The notes: a model not told the origin generated them from the letters alone. 43,217 bases of DNA from Hemicentrotus pulcherrimus (GCA_003118195.1 BEXV01001680.1:1-43217); one strand, 5' to 3'. Positions 7,490 through 19,270 are shown, counted from the stretch's first letter. Numbers and translations are program-made.

Positions 7490-8483
7490 TCTTTAAATAG
7501 CAGAGAAGGATCCCACAAAATCTTCTGGGGGGGAGGGGTTAAACATGTGTTGTTGAATTGTTGTTGATCAGGTCAGAAAAATTGTTTGACTGGTCACAAG
7601 GAAGTTCCTCTGTTCCTCTTCCTCCCTTGTATGATATACAGCCCACCTGATTATAACATTGATATTTACATTGATAATTAAAGGACATACAAATAACAGA
7701 ACGAAAGATGAACATAAAATACAAATATATATACGAATGAGGAACCAGCAATTTGAAATTGAAATTGAATTGAATTGGTTAGATGATTGCAGTGTGGGAG
7801 ATGATAAATAGTCCTTGTACCTGTCTTGCTCTTTCTTTATGTTAACCTGTAGGAGAATATAACAAATCATAAAATTCAAAACCATATCAACTTGCATTCA
7901 TATGCAAATAAATGTATAAAGTGGCACAACCAGCCTGTGCTCCCATTTGAAACCCAAGTGGCATAGTACACATACCCATCAATATCATATATGGTTATAT
8001 ATTGGGCTGCGAAGCTAGTAGCTGGTGGTATAGCACTAGTGGTAGGCCGACCTCGTCCATGGGGTCGCTCGTGTCGCTCCGACTCCTTCGCCTTTAAAGG
8101 TAAACACGTTTTCCTCTTAGGCCTAGGCCTACTACTCATAGCCTTAGCTTTCGGCATGATTATCCAAACAAGGCTTCCCTCTACAAAAATCCACGAGAGA
8201 ATGAAATATTATATGAGAATATCTCAGAGGTATGTAAATCAATAAGATTGGAAGCCCTGAAGATCGAGAAAGACAAGTATTTTTTGATTATCCAAAACAA
8301 GTCTTCCCTCCACAAAAAGCCGCGAGAGAATGACATAATTTGCATGTGCATACGCTCCCGCACTTGCGTATTGTGCGTTGCGTGTTCAAAAGCGCAAATT
8401 CCGAGACGCGCCACGAAAGCGCGCCTTTTCTAGAAGGCGTAAAATCCTTGACAAAATTGTAAACAAGCTAATTGTTCACTCAC

Positions 8484-8529
8484 CATGGTCAGCAAAACCA
8501 AAACAAAGAGCAAGTGGCTTACCAGCCAT
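8484..8529 (-). CDS. Weak candidate first exon of an unknown minus-strand gene
   Basis: ATG at 8529 begins MAGKPLALCFGFADH and runs into a strong donor consensus (GACCATG|GTGAGTGAA). The surrounding 8.05-8.45 kb is the most CpG-rich part of the left region, as expected near a start. No matching downstream exon could be proven, so this may be chance. Confidence 0.18.
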
Positions 8530-8591
8530 GAATGAATATTTTTGGAAGCGGTTTTTGTAACTCTTAAAAATTTCATAATTTTCATATTCTT

Positions 8592-8623
8592 TTTTTTTTG
8601 GGGGGGGGGGGGGGGTTTTTTNG
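8592..8623. other. Poly-T/poly-G run with an ambiguous base
   Basis: A run of T, then a long run of G, then T and one N at about 8623. This is a sequencing-difficult homopolymer; frames across it are unreliable. Confidence 0.9.
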
Positions 8624-8654
8624 CCAGATTTCCGCATAGTTACCTGCATAGTTA

Positions 8655-8940
8655 CTGCAACACCAACACCAACACCGAACTTGAAATCATGAATTTCCCA
8701 ATCCCTAGGGGCTGGTGTTGGTGAATGGGAAAATAACATGTAAATCGTCAACACCAACCGCGATACTCGGTTCAGCAGACGACATTCAACACCAGCCCTC
8801 AACACAGACTAGCGGAAATACGTCATATTTCGTGAGGTCAATCCCAACACCAGCCTGATTTCAAGTTCGGTGTTGTGGCTGGTGTTGGTGTTCTCACAAC
8901 ACCAACACCAGCTTTCAACACCGAACTTGACATCACTCAT
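8655..8940. repeat. GGTGTT-rich inverted repeat (foldback)
   Basis: CAACACCGAACTTGAAATCA at 8670-8689 is the perfect reverse complement of TGATTTCAAGTTCGGTGTTG at 8856-8875. A third copy, one base different, lies at 8916-8935 in the first orientation. Arms are extended by (ACACCA)n and (GGTGTT)n stretches, and CTGGTGTTGGTG also occurs at 8711-8722. The unit can fold into alternative hairpins. It looks like a non-autonomous foldback element or decayed MITE. Confidence 0.8.
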
Positions 8941-10320
8941 TATATATTTTCAAATTCTTTCTGCTGCATGGTAACGCATGTGAAGAATAACATTGTACAA
9001 ATATGGCAATTCTATATTAGAAAAGTAAGGAACATTTTTAGTTGAAATATTCCTTTCTCTTCTAATATGGAATCATGTGCTGACTATTTATACAATTTTT
9101 TAAAGTTGGATATGTTTTGGTGCAGCAGTGAAGTAGTACTGTCAGAGTATCAAGGTTCTTCTGTTCACTTCAAGTGATTTCTAATTTTCATGAAATGATA
9201 CGAGTGGGTCCGATCCATTGTGTACAGGATATCAGGGCTAGACACTAACGGGTGCCTAGGACACATGAACACATACATGTACAATCTAAGTCCAAACCCC
9301 CATCATTATGAAGTTTTTAAAAAGTTCAGTCCAGTCCCCCTTCAGTGTGGAGCCTTGCCTACATGTATATGATGTTTGCCCTTTTTCTTTTCTTTTTCAT
9401 ATCATTCATTATGTATTAATAAAAGAAAAATCATGAATGTAATTGTTTGACCTTAAGGTCCTTTTGTAGTTTCATATGTTGACCTCAAAACCATTTTCAT
9501 TAATTGTTTGGTTAAACAATTGGGTAGAAAATGTGTGTATGTCCTATATGACAAACACAGGATTGCCCATTTGAATAATTGTAAAGATGTCCTTTATCAC
9601 ATGACTAAGTCTGCCTGACCACTCTTGTGTCATGGATGCCAAAATCCTACCTAAGAATATTCTAATTTTGTTGTAATGATGCACTATAATGGCTGGCTTT
9701 CTTCCTTTTCTGAAGTAAAACCATGTACATTCATTAGTTGTCAAAACTTGTTCTTCTGGAAGATATTCTCAGCCAAATTTAGCAGTGAATTAAAAAAGAA
9801 GAAGAATATTTTCCTTTGAAATTGTTATGTACATGTATGTACACTGTATGATTTTTAGGAGGGGTTAAATTCCCAAAATGTATTAATTATTGAAAATTCG
9901 AAATGTTTCTTGTAATCATGATGCAGCCAAACATGTCACCTCCATTAAAAGTGCAAATGATTTGTTATAATGTGTGCTTAAGTTGTTTAAAATTTTGAAG
10001 TAACGACTCTAAGAGATACAATGTAGAATGTACCGGTATTTGATGAATCTGTTAATGAAAAGTAAGATTGGAGAGGAATGTTGTTAAAGTAGAGAACCAA
10101 TGCATTGTAACCCGATGTACTAATTACTTCAAATTCATCAAGAAACTGATATGAGAGCTGGTTTTCTGCCAAAGTACAGACATTTTCACTGGTCAAACAA
10201 ATAGGTACCGGTACATGTAGTTTGTTTCAGCCTCAAAGGGTTGGGTACAGGAACTTCTAATATGCAACAGGTGAACTTCTTATTATTCTCAAAGAACTTC
10301 TTAACCAGCATCCAATAATT
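8941..10320. other. Non-coding stretch
   Basis: AT-rich, with no frame of convincing composition and no recognisable family. The missing first exon of MRPL3 could lie here or further left, but no ATG plus phase-2 donor could be chosen with confidence. Confidence 0.4.
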
Positions 10321-10394
10321 GTGATTGGACACAACCAAAACAACCATCTAGCATCATCATGTGGTACCACGTTTCATTGGTAGGATAAAAGAAC

Positions 10395-11290
10395 TTTTCT
10401 CAAGAAGTTATCAACATTGTGACTGGGTCCCAACTCGTCAAGCTTCTCTATATGGTACCAGATTTTCTTCAGATCCTTCAAAACTTTTCTCAAGCTGATA
10501 TCAACATTGTGACTGGGTCCCAACTCGTCAAGCTTCTCTATATGGTACCAGATTTTCTTCAGATCCTTCAAAACCTTTCTCAAGAACTTACAATATTGTG
10601 ACTGGGTCACAACTCATCTAGCTTCATTTTATGGTACCAGATTTTCTTCAGATCCTTCAAAACCTTTCTCAAGCTGATATCAATATTGTGACTGGGTCAC
10701 AACTCATCTAGCTTCATTTTATGGTACCAGATTTTCTTCAGATCCTTCAAAACTTTTCTCAAGCTGATATCAACTTTGTGACTGGGTCACAACTCATCTA
10801 GCTTCATTTTATGGTACCAGATTTTCTAGACATCCTTTAAAAACTATTCTAAAGAAGTTATCGACATTGTGACTGGGTCACAACTCATCTAGCTTCATTT
10901 TATGGTACCAGATTTTCTTGAGATCCTTCAAAAACTATTCTCAAGAACTTATTAATATTGTGACTGGGTCACAACTCATCTAGCTTCATTTTATGGTACC
11001 AGATTTTCTTCAGATCCTTCAAAACCTTTCTTAAGCTAATATCAACATTGTGACTGGGTCACAACTCATCTTGCTTCATTTCAGGGTACCAGATTTTCTT
11101 CAGATCCTTCAAAACCTTTCTCAAGCTGATATCAACATTGTGACTGGGTCACAACTCATCTTGCTTCATTTCAGGGTACCAGATTTTCTTCAGATCCTTC
11201 AAAACCTTTCTTAAGCTGATATCAACATTGTGACTGGGTCACAACTCATCTAGCTTTATTTTATGGTACCAGATTTTCATGAGAGCCTAC
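10395..11290. repeat. Satellite-like tandem array, ten units of about 90 bp
   Basis: The landmark GACTGGGT recurs at 10421, 10511, 10600, 10690, 10780, 10871, 10962, 11052, 11142 and 11232, a period of 89-91 bp. Each unit contains CATTGTGACTGGGTC, CAACTC(G/A)TC, ATGGTACCAGATTTTCTTCA and GATCCTTCAAAAC. The first two units form one variant (CGTCAAGCTTCTCTATATGG) and the rest another (CATCTAGCTTCATTTTATGG). A unit near 90 bp leaves the first copies open as 30-residue repeats on the minus strand, but later units carry an in-frame stop, so coding is unlikely. Confidence 0.92.
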
Positions 11291-12057
11291 AGAATCTATT
11301 CTCAAGATCTGATTTTTTTTTTAAGGAATATGGTTGCATCGTGTTATCAGCTCTTTATAGGCCTAATTATTTTACTACTTAATATTTATTGAAACAAAAG
11401 AATTTTTTCTTTTCTTTTTTTCATTCGGCATGTTGATTTCTTGAGTTGATGTTGATTTTGTTTAATCTATGTTCAATAGTAGATTTGGCTGTATCAATAC
11501 TTGATGATTCTTCAGTATTTTGTAAAAGTTTTACAAACTATTTCACATGTTCAAAATGCCATATAAAGCATATTTGTTGACTATTAGAAAGCGATTTGTG
11601 TCATTGGAAGTGCTTTCACAGACCTATTGTATGGTAAACAAATGAATATGTACCATCATTATTGATCAAGCACTCTATTAAATATATGGACAAAAGACTT
11701 TATATGGATTTGATATATGAACCAAGGAATTTTTAGCAGAAAGATGACCTCGTTGTTTCTTTCACATTGAAGGATTTATTTTGAATATTTGATTTATTGT
11801 GATTACCGGTATATGATGTATGTTCATATTTGCAAAATACTGTTATGACATAATGATGTTAAGAATACCTTTTATCATGTAGGAAATAGGATTATTATGA
11901 TGCTATGTGTGATTGTGTTTAAATGTTTCTTATTTATGATTTTGTTGAAAATGATTATGAATAAATAATTATTCCAAAAAAATGATGCATTCGAGAATGA
12001 CATGAAAATTTGCTAACAGCAATGTTTATTTTCTATTCATCTCTTTGCATTGTTTAG
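11291..12057. other. Non-coding, upstream intron of MRPL3
   Basis: AT-rich sequence ending in the acceptor TTGCATTGTTTAG at 12057. No gene is seen. It is presumably the 3' part of MRPL3 intron 1. Confidence 0.45.
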
Positions 12058-15000
12058 ATTACTGGCTCCCATCTCATCCACCACTGTGAATGTGAGACAT
12101 AAACGCTTCTATCCTAAGTTCAAAGAGGTTGATATCTCCAAAGAAAACTTCAACCGCTTCAAGCAACGACCAGTAGAGGGCGATCTAACCAAGGAGAATG
12201 AGACGTTTCTATATAAATGGAGTCAGACGAAGCACATGATGAGTCCATTGAAGCATGCTCCATGGTTGAAAGGTGAATGGACTCCTCAGTCAAAGAGAAC
12301 AGGAGTTATCGCAATCAAGCTAGGTATGCAACCTCTATGGACAAAGGAAGGAAAACGAGTTCCTACTACACTCTTACAGGTTAGTACTTTCTAGGCAGCT
12401 TCATTGTTACCATAACTGGGTACTTCATCTTTTATGAAATACCGGGTATTCAAAGTTCATTTAAGATAGTGATGTGGCACTGCTACATGTACATCCTTGT
12501 ACTAGCACTCATGTTAACCTTCTGATTATTTATGACAGAATATATTCTACTCTAGCATATCTGTGCATATGAACATGTTGGTAGTTTCGATTGATGAGTC
12601 TTACATTTTGATTGTAAATTTTGTAGTTGATTTTTGCCATTTTTCGCCATTTGAAATCGGTTCCCAGTCCCATTATTCTTTAGGGAGTTCTGATAATAAA
12701 TTTTTTCTATTCTTTATTAATATCCTGTGTCAAGGCGTTAATCTACATTTGCCACTCCATACCCAGGGCCAGGAGAAAATGGTGACCTGGTAGGATGACA
12801 AACACCTTTGTGTTAGTAATTGCCATATGCCCTTATGGTGACCATGTATGGTAGGAATACTCCCCAGGGAATGGATATGGTGCACATTGTTCATTAATGA
12901 ATCCAACCTGTTGATTTAATGAACATTATGTAGTATATGTAATTATTCATTTATATATAATATCATGTTTTATTTGACAGGTTTTGGAGTGCAATGTATT
13001 AGATTTCCATCCTCAAGGTCTAGATGGGAGTGATAGACCTGGTACTGTCTTGGTAGCTGCCAAGAATGCCCCACCATACTATGTGAGTTCATCTTCAAAT
13101 CCATCCATCTTGCACTATTTCATATCTCCAAAGTAAACTTATTCATGCCAATCAGAAGTAGTCGGTGGAGAGCTTAGGAATAATTCAGGACAATAACAAA
13201 AATTTAAAAATCACCCTTTCTGCAAAAATGCTGAAGCATATTTGATTATGATATTTGCAAGCGTCTACACCAGGGCCCCGTCTTACAAAGAGTTACGATT
13301 GATCCAAATCAATCTTAAGTCCTCCAATCAATCACAAGTTTGCAGTCTCCTATCTCTTATGTACATAGTTGCGATTGACATCAATCGCAAATACTGTTGC
13401 GATTGATATCAAGTCTTACAAAGAGTTGATAATTTCCCAATTTATTTTTTTTTTACCAATTTTTTTTCTTTCTTCCCGATTGTAACCTATTTTCCCCTAT
13501 TTTTTACCAAAAAAGGGGGGGGGGGGGAAGGGATACATGCCTTTTTTTTTTTAGTGCTCACTATCACTCCTGATCTACACATTTGAAGGGTTTAGTTCAG
13601 CATGTGATTTATTCATGTTGGCTTTCATCAGATCAATGAATATATTCTGAGCTGATTTATAAGTAAACCTCAACAGGGCAGGTCTATAGGTTCGTAGTCA
13701 ACTCCCAAGTCGCTTTATGTTAATTGGATTGTATTTAAATCGGCATTATCTCTGTATAGAAGTATTATTGGAGCTCGTAGGTGGAATATACTACAGTCAT
13801 ATAGAACTCCTAATAAACAGAACAATATATTTTCTCATGACTGTTACGCCTTAAAGTATCCAATTGGATTATGTATAGAGAGCAATATTCATGCACCAAG
13901 GATTAGATACTAGATTAGAGTCTAAAAACTCTCTCTTTTGTTCGACCCTTCAGAAAGATGAGGAGTATGCGGATCTGTTCAAGTCGGTGTGTCTACCAGT
14001 CAAAGAACACATCACTAGCTTCAATGTGACAGATAATGCAGCTCTTCAACCAGGTAAACTAGCAGTCAATTGACACAGTCAATTATGTAGTTTAGAGCAG
14101 AGAGAGCTTTGGCATCATTCCTTCAAGATAATACCATGTATCAATAACCAGAGCTTTCTAGTGATCTAATACAACAATGTAATGATAAAGATGTATTTTC
14201 ATACAAGCATTATTTAAATATTCCCATTACTAAGAACTGCCTGTTTTTACAATACTACAGAGTACCTAAGTGTGACTCCATGCTGGCCAAGTTATCAAGG
14301 TCCCTTGTTCTAACCAATGTTGTGCTAAACAATGGCATGATGATCACACCAGCGGCGTGGTGATCTTACCAGTGCCAAACATTGAGTTTGCCTTGCTCCA
14401 GCCCATTGTTCGAATGATTTTGCGGTGAACCTCACTGTAGCCATTAACTTGGGCCCTGTAGCGTAAAACTTACCATTGATGGTAACTACCATGGTAAAAC
14501 AAGGCTCAACAGCCAATCAAAATCAAGGTTTCCATGGTAGTTACCATTGATGACAAAGTTACCATCAATATGACGTTAGCACTTCTGTACTCTATGCCAG
14601 GGCTCCACAATAATTATAATGGAAGGGTGACCCAGATTTTTAAGAGTCTATGCATTTGCCCTGTATAGAAAGCCCTTCTTTTTATCAGAGGTGGGGGTGG
14701 CTTATATTTTGGACATCCATGTGTCCCATGCACTTGTTTGTGTCAAGCCCTGTCCATTCTAATGATTGTATAATTTGAGTCAGGTGTTTATCATCTTAAT
14801 CTCTATGACATGTGATTACATAGATTTTACAAGGCTATAATTCGATCTATGTGCCTTTGTATAAATTTTGATTCTACAGATCACAATGTCAGATTTTGCT
14901 TTTTATATTTCAAGCCAATTACGATGATGATATGTGATGGCCAACCATTTCAAGGTTAATGTATATTAACATTCTTGAGGAAGAGTTTTTGAAAGTTTCT

Positions 15001-17311
15001 ACCTTTCCTATAGATACCATCATTATTGCTTGGATTATGTGAATGTTATCATATCGACACTGTTTTGGTTTGTTCTATAATCTTTTCATTTGATTGTTTT
15101 GGTCCAAGGTACTCCTCTGTATGCTGCTCATTTTAGACCAGGCATGTATGTGGATATTGCAGCTAAGACGTAAGTATCTCTTCTCTCTTTTAGGTTCATA
15201 AAACCATGTTAACCTGATGAGGCACATGTTTAGAAGAGGTTACTGAATCACATTGTTTTTCTCTTCAAAATGGCAATCATTTATATTCCAAACAAAACAT
15301 TACATATTGATTGCAGATGCATTTTTTTATTTGGTGAAGGAAAAAAAAGCATAAAACCATTTAAAATTGCCAATCTTAAATCATCAATACAAGTATGCTT
15401 GATGCACTCTTTTTAAAACATGGACATCTCAAAATGCTGTAATTTCTCTTGATGAGCTTCTGTAAAATCTTCAATTGACAAGGCTTTGTGTTAACATCAC
15501 CCGTACAAGATGACTTTATTCCTTTGATGTTTCATGTAAACAGGATAGACAAGGGGTTCCAAGGTGTGATGAAGAGATGGGGTATGAAAGGACAACCAGC
15601 TTCTCATGGTGCTACCAAAACACATAGGAAGATGGGAGGATCAGGTGGTGGAGGGGTAAGACTTCGACCTTATGTATGAAAATACCAGTCATAATAACAC
15701 AGAAGGGGTAACACGTGTACCTCTATGTATGAAAATACCAGTGGTATGAAGACAGGAGGGGTAACACTTGTACCTCTATGTATGGAAATACCAGTCGTAT
15801 GAACAGAGGATGGGTAACTCTTGTACCTCTATTTATGAAAATACTAGTCATAAGACTTGTACCTCGATGTGGATGAGAATTATGATCATAAATTTAAATG
15901 GAATGAAAGGGCTTGTATATTTATGAGAATACCAGCATTGTAGGCTGAAAAGACGAGGGCTTGTATATTTATGAGAATACCAGCATTGTAGGCTGAAAAG
16001 ATGGTAGGGAGGTCAAATTTGTAGCCTGTTCACTATCATGTTTATGATAGGAGCATGGTGGGATATTCAAGGTGTATAGTCAACATGTTTGTTTACTGTC
16101 TTTGTCTATGATAGGACCTTGTAGGTTCCCTTTACTATGCACTTCCCCCAGTAATCAAATATAATCTACTTTTCATAATTTCTGTCTTCAAATCTGTAAT
16201 TTTTAAAGGCTAAGGGTACTTTATGATGTGATTGCCCCTGAATATTCCATATGATTATATTATTATTACATTAATCGTTTGGTTATTTATGTTGGTTGTT
16301 TGTTTACAATCTTGTTTACTATATTGTTTATGATAGGATCCTGGTAGGATATGGCCTGGTAAAAAGATGCCTGGATTCATGGGTGATAAGCTCCGATGGA
16401 CATTCGGCCTGAAGGTATATAGTGTATGATGAAAAACTTTTTACATAGCAGCGCAGGGGGGTGTTTCACAAAACTTGTCATCAGTGACAAATGACAGCTT
16501 TTGTCAAAGCTACTGAAATCCTTGCTTCTGATTGGTTAACAGCAGATTTTTCACTGATATTTGTCATTTGTCATTGAAAAAGGCTTTGTGAAATGGGTTC
16601 CAGGGTCTTGTTAAATCAGTTCTACCATTCCAAGCTTTGAGACATGCAGAGTATGACACCCCCCCCCTCCTCCTTCTCAAACCAGGTCTCAACTGGGTAA
16701 ATAATTGGTTTTCTGAAATGAAGTTGCAAGCAATATCTTTTTTCCCCAACCAATGTTGCCCTTGGGGGTAGTTGACTGGGGTGGATGTACCTGGGTAGGT
16801 GTCCGGATACAATATGTTTTTGTATGTAAGAAACATGATTAAACAGGCCACTCATATGTGATATGAATAATTGTAAATTGTAGGAAATGTTGAGGTTTGC
16901 AATAATAAAAGTAATTGGGTTTTTTCTTTCTACATGGACTATTCAGAGGAAGCATACACATTTTCACAATCTGGATAAATATCTTCAATCATTTATCCAT
17001 GATAATTTATTGCTTTGACTGTCTAGTTTCTTGTACTTCTGATAAATTTGATTCCATCCTGTTATTCTATTCCTCAGGTACTACGGGTGAATACCAAGCA
17101 TAATATCCTCTATGTCAAGGGTACCATTCATGGCCGTAACTTGGGCTTCGTCAAGATCAAAGACTCTCACCTACATACTGTCTCTGAGATGCCACCCTTC
17201 CCTACATACTACCCAGAGGAAGAGATAGAAGAAGATCTCCTTGATGAATCACTCCATAACTTTTCCCATGCTAGCATTGAATATGAGCTTGAGGAGGAGG
17301 AAGTGTCATGA
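12058..17311 (+). CDS. MRPL3: Mitochondrial large-subunit ribosomal protein uL3m, exon 1 missing
   Basis: Encodes mitochondrial uL3, which binds the 3' domain of large-subunit rRNA near the peptidyl-transferase centre in the matrix. Coding exons, all joining in phase: 12058-12379, 12981-13082, 13954-14053, 15109-15169, 15544-15655, 16337-16414 and 17078-17311 (stop TGA 17309). They give 335 residues; human MRPL3 has 348. Landmarks are [78 protein letters not shown] (the uL3 signature with the basic extension), [15 protein letters not shown] and [20 protein letters not shown]. The end is acidic (EEEEVS), as in animal orthologues. Exon 12058 begins in phase 2, so a short upstream exon with the start and transit peptide remains unfound; the TTG at 12050 is inside the intron. 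Exon 6 ends in a Gly run (GGSGGGG) next to a donor-derived repeat. The gene converges on the minus-strand gene at 19577. Confidence 0.96.
13270..13440. repeat. Short dispersed repeat in MRPL3 intron
   Basis: GTCTTACAAAGAGTTACGAT at about 13281 is partly repeated as AAGTCTTACAAAGAGTTGAT at about 13411. Between them are several GCGATTGA(C/T)(A)TCAATCGC palindromes. The GGGCCCCGTCTTACAAAG start resembles the short palindromic repeats elsewhere in this window. Likely a MITE-like element. A poly-T and poly-G low-complexity stretch follows at 13440-13555. Confidence 0.55.
14453..14612. mobile_element. Palindromic MITE-like element in MRPL3 intron
   Basis: ATGGTAACTACCATGG (14479-14494) and CCATGGTAGTTACCAT (14532-14547) are perfect reverse complements around a loop of 37 bp that contains CCAATCAAAATCAAGG. 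The element starts GGGCCCTGTAGCG and may end near TGCCAGGGCTCC (14597-14608). The same plan, GGGYCCTG end, hairpin and central CCAATCA, is seen at 16458 and 30520. Confidence 0.6.
15645..15850. repeat. 53-bp minisatellite grown from the MRPL3 exon 6 splice donor
   Basis: Four imperfect units share GGAGGGGTAA.ACTT.TACCT, TATGTATGAAAATACCAGT and an AGACAG-like spacer. TATGTATG-type landmarks are at 15671, 15725, 15777 and 15830. The first unit contains the end of the coding exon and the real donor (GGAGGG|GTAAGACTT); later units carry donor-like copies GAAGGGGTAACACG, GGAGGGGTAACACT and GATGGGTAACTCT. Confidence 0.8.
15909..16005. repeat. 48-bp direct repeat, two units
   Basis: GGGCTTGTATATTTATGAGA followed by ATACCAGCATTGTAGGCTGA and AAAGA begins at 15909 and again at 15957. 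The two units are nearly identical, so the duplication is recent. The motif TTTATGA(GA)AATACCAG links it to the 53-bp array next to it. Confidence 0.85.
16458..16602 (+). mobile_element. Palindromic MITE in MRPL3 intron (family shared with 30520-30682)
   Basis: Starts GGGTGTTTCACAAAACTTGT and ends AAAAGGCTTTGTGAAATGGG, which are partial inverted copies of each other. The interior has CATCAGTGACAAATGACAG, TGATTGGTTAACAGCAGATT and TGATATTTGTCATTTGTCAT. A second copy in the opposite orientation lies at 30520-30682 in an intron of the minus-strand gene. Confidence 0.8.
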
Positions 17312-18005
17312 TGACATGTGAAACATGGAAAGACATTGCAGAGGCTTGGATTGAACTCCATGCCTTACAAACATTGATAGAGACTACACACAGCACACAG
17401 CACAAATCCCAATCTTTAATATAAAAAGAGGAGGGAGCTTAGTGTAAAATTTTGAGTGATTACTATGAATAATCATGATTTGGTTTGTAAGCCATCATTT
17501 TGATAGGTAATAGTTCTTCAAATTCCTTATTTATCTCTTGGATAGTGGCTATAATATAAGAAATAGATTGAAACAGGTTGTTGGATATGTAACTATCAAG
17601 TCAGTCAGTCACATGTGGTATGGGGGATCATGAGAGCACCAAGAAATGATATACCAATGTGACTTGCAATCAGACTAGTGGATAGTCTGTCATATATTAC
17701 ACTTGGTAGAGGGGAGGGGGGATGTATGAGTTCAAGGGGTTCATCATACATATTTTATATATTGATATGATTGCTAGATGCCACTTCTTAGTGGAAAGTG
17801 AAGGAAGCTCTCGGATATGAATCTATTTTTGTGATGTCCAGTCAGTTAACTATTTCTATGTAATCCAGCCCCATTTTCCCACATTTTGTGGATAGGGTTC
17901 TGAACTGTGATATGTTTGAAGTAATACAAAGTGCTTTTTATGAAGAATAACCTTGACTGAATGATTCACTGATTGACATAAATAAATACCATCAACAAGT
18001 CATTT
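17312..18005 (+). terminator. MRPL3 3' UTR and probable polyadenylation signal
   Basis: After the stop the sequence is AT-rich and non-coding. A consensus AATAAA at 17981-17986 is a good candidate signal, giving a 3' UTR of about 0.7 kb. A weaker ATATAAA lies near 17421. Confidence 0.45.
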
Positions 18006-18989
18006 AGTTTTATACTCTGATTTTAATTTTTGTATTGCCATTACAGTATCTATGATTACTCTGTGCACATCAACAATTGCTAGCAATATTTTTGTGAAAG
18101 TATAGTAAGACACTTCAAACAGGTTTATACATATACATGTTGGGAAATACAGAAGGACCTCATACTGTAGCAAGGTACTTTGTCTGGTCCCACCAGTTAC
18201 TCTGATAAAACAACTTAACCCATTTGGTCTCAAGGTGTTAATGCACTCTACATACATTCATACTGCACTACATCTTTTATCTTTTTATCTAACGTGAACA
18301 TTAAATTCTTACTTGATTTTAGTCAAGTCAGACAAATATTTCAAAATATACATTATTTCATAGTGTGCTTTAAATAGGTCATTGTGGAGGAAGAATTAAA
18401 TTTTCAAGTTACATCACCAATCAGATGAACCAATTCACAGTGAGCAATTTTCCACATGAAAAACCTCACTTTAGTTCCACTTAGGATCATTCTTGCAAAC
18501 AAACATACATACAACAATAGTGAACAAATTAACATGTTAACAAAATCAGAATATTAATGTACATGGCAAGCTATTGCACAAAATTTGTTCTGTTCTGATA
18601 TCCCCTTTGGCACATACTAATTAACTATCATCAACAACATCAAACAATGATCATGAAATATAAAAGATAGTGAATTACATTTTTTTTTCAAACGTATTCT
18701 GGCTATTATGTTCTTTTGCCTCAGAATTTGTTTACTTTTAAAGATAAGATGTATTAAAATATTATTCCCCAAAATTTGGCAATAAAGGATTACATTCTAA
18801 GTAGTTCTGGTTTGAGATACAAAAATTTATGAAAATTGTTAGTGGTAAACTTGTTGCTATTTTGAACTAGATGGAACTTTGACTGGAAATGATGCCTCTG
18901 CCATAGAGCAAATAAAAAAAAAAAAAATGGAAGCAATTCTTCAAGTTTGATCGGAATTCATCTGTTGGTTCTAATAATAATGCATTCAC

Positions 18990-19270
18990 AAGCTATTTAT
19001 AGGCATACATAACCCAAAAATTTGATCAGTTCATTGGCTCTGCAAGATACATATACATGACCAAAGTATGGCAGTAATCCATCAATGGGTTCTTGAGATA
19101 ACACGATCAAGAGCTATATTTGCATACATAATGAGCCCTGTGACTTTTGACCTCATGACCAAAGTTTAGAGGATTTTGCATCAATTGGTTCTTGAGATAA
19201 CACAAGAACAGGACGTACGAACGGTTGAACGGACGGACAACCAGAAATCATAATGCCTCCGGCTAATTAT
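18990..19270 (+). repeat. Interspersed repeat with internal duplication, SINE-like tail
   Basis: ATCAATGGGTTCTTGAGATA, preceded by ATGACCAAAGT, occurs near 19080 and again (ATCAATTGGTTCTTGAGATA) near 19179. The end reads ACGTACGAACGGTTGAACGG, then ACGGACAACC and CATAATGCCTCCGGC, a 3' end I associate with dispersed repeats in marine animal genomes. No coding capacity is seen. Confidence 0.5.

Noticed and set aside
7876..8245. Overlapping open frames on both strands in the CpG-rich patch
   Set aside because: Neither has a recognisable family or clear splice sites; composition is mixed and one shadows the other.
8476..8805. Long minus-strand frame including a poly-Pro/Lys run
   Set aside because: It crosses a homopolymer with an N and a GGTGTT repeat; only the short part with a donor at its end was kept as a weak candidate.
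10374..10610. Repeat protein encoded by the 90-bp satellite
   Set aside because: Only the first units are open; most others contain an in-frame stop at the GTCACAAC position.
10395..11290. CRISPR-like array
   Set aside because: Whole units repeat without unique spacers, and the DNA is eukaryotic.
12050..12057. Apparent start MFR... for MRPL3
   Set aside because: The first codon is TTG, and the bases up to 12057 are the pyrimidine-rich end and AG of an intron acceptor. Similarity to MRPL3 supports the exon starting at 12058 in phase 2.
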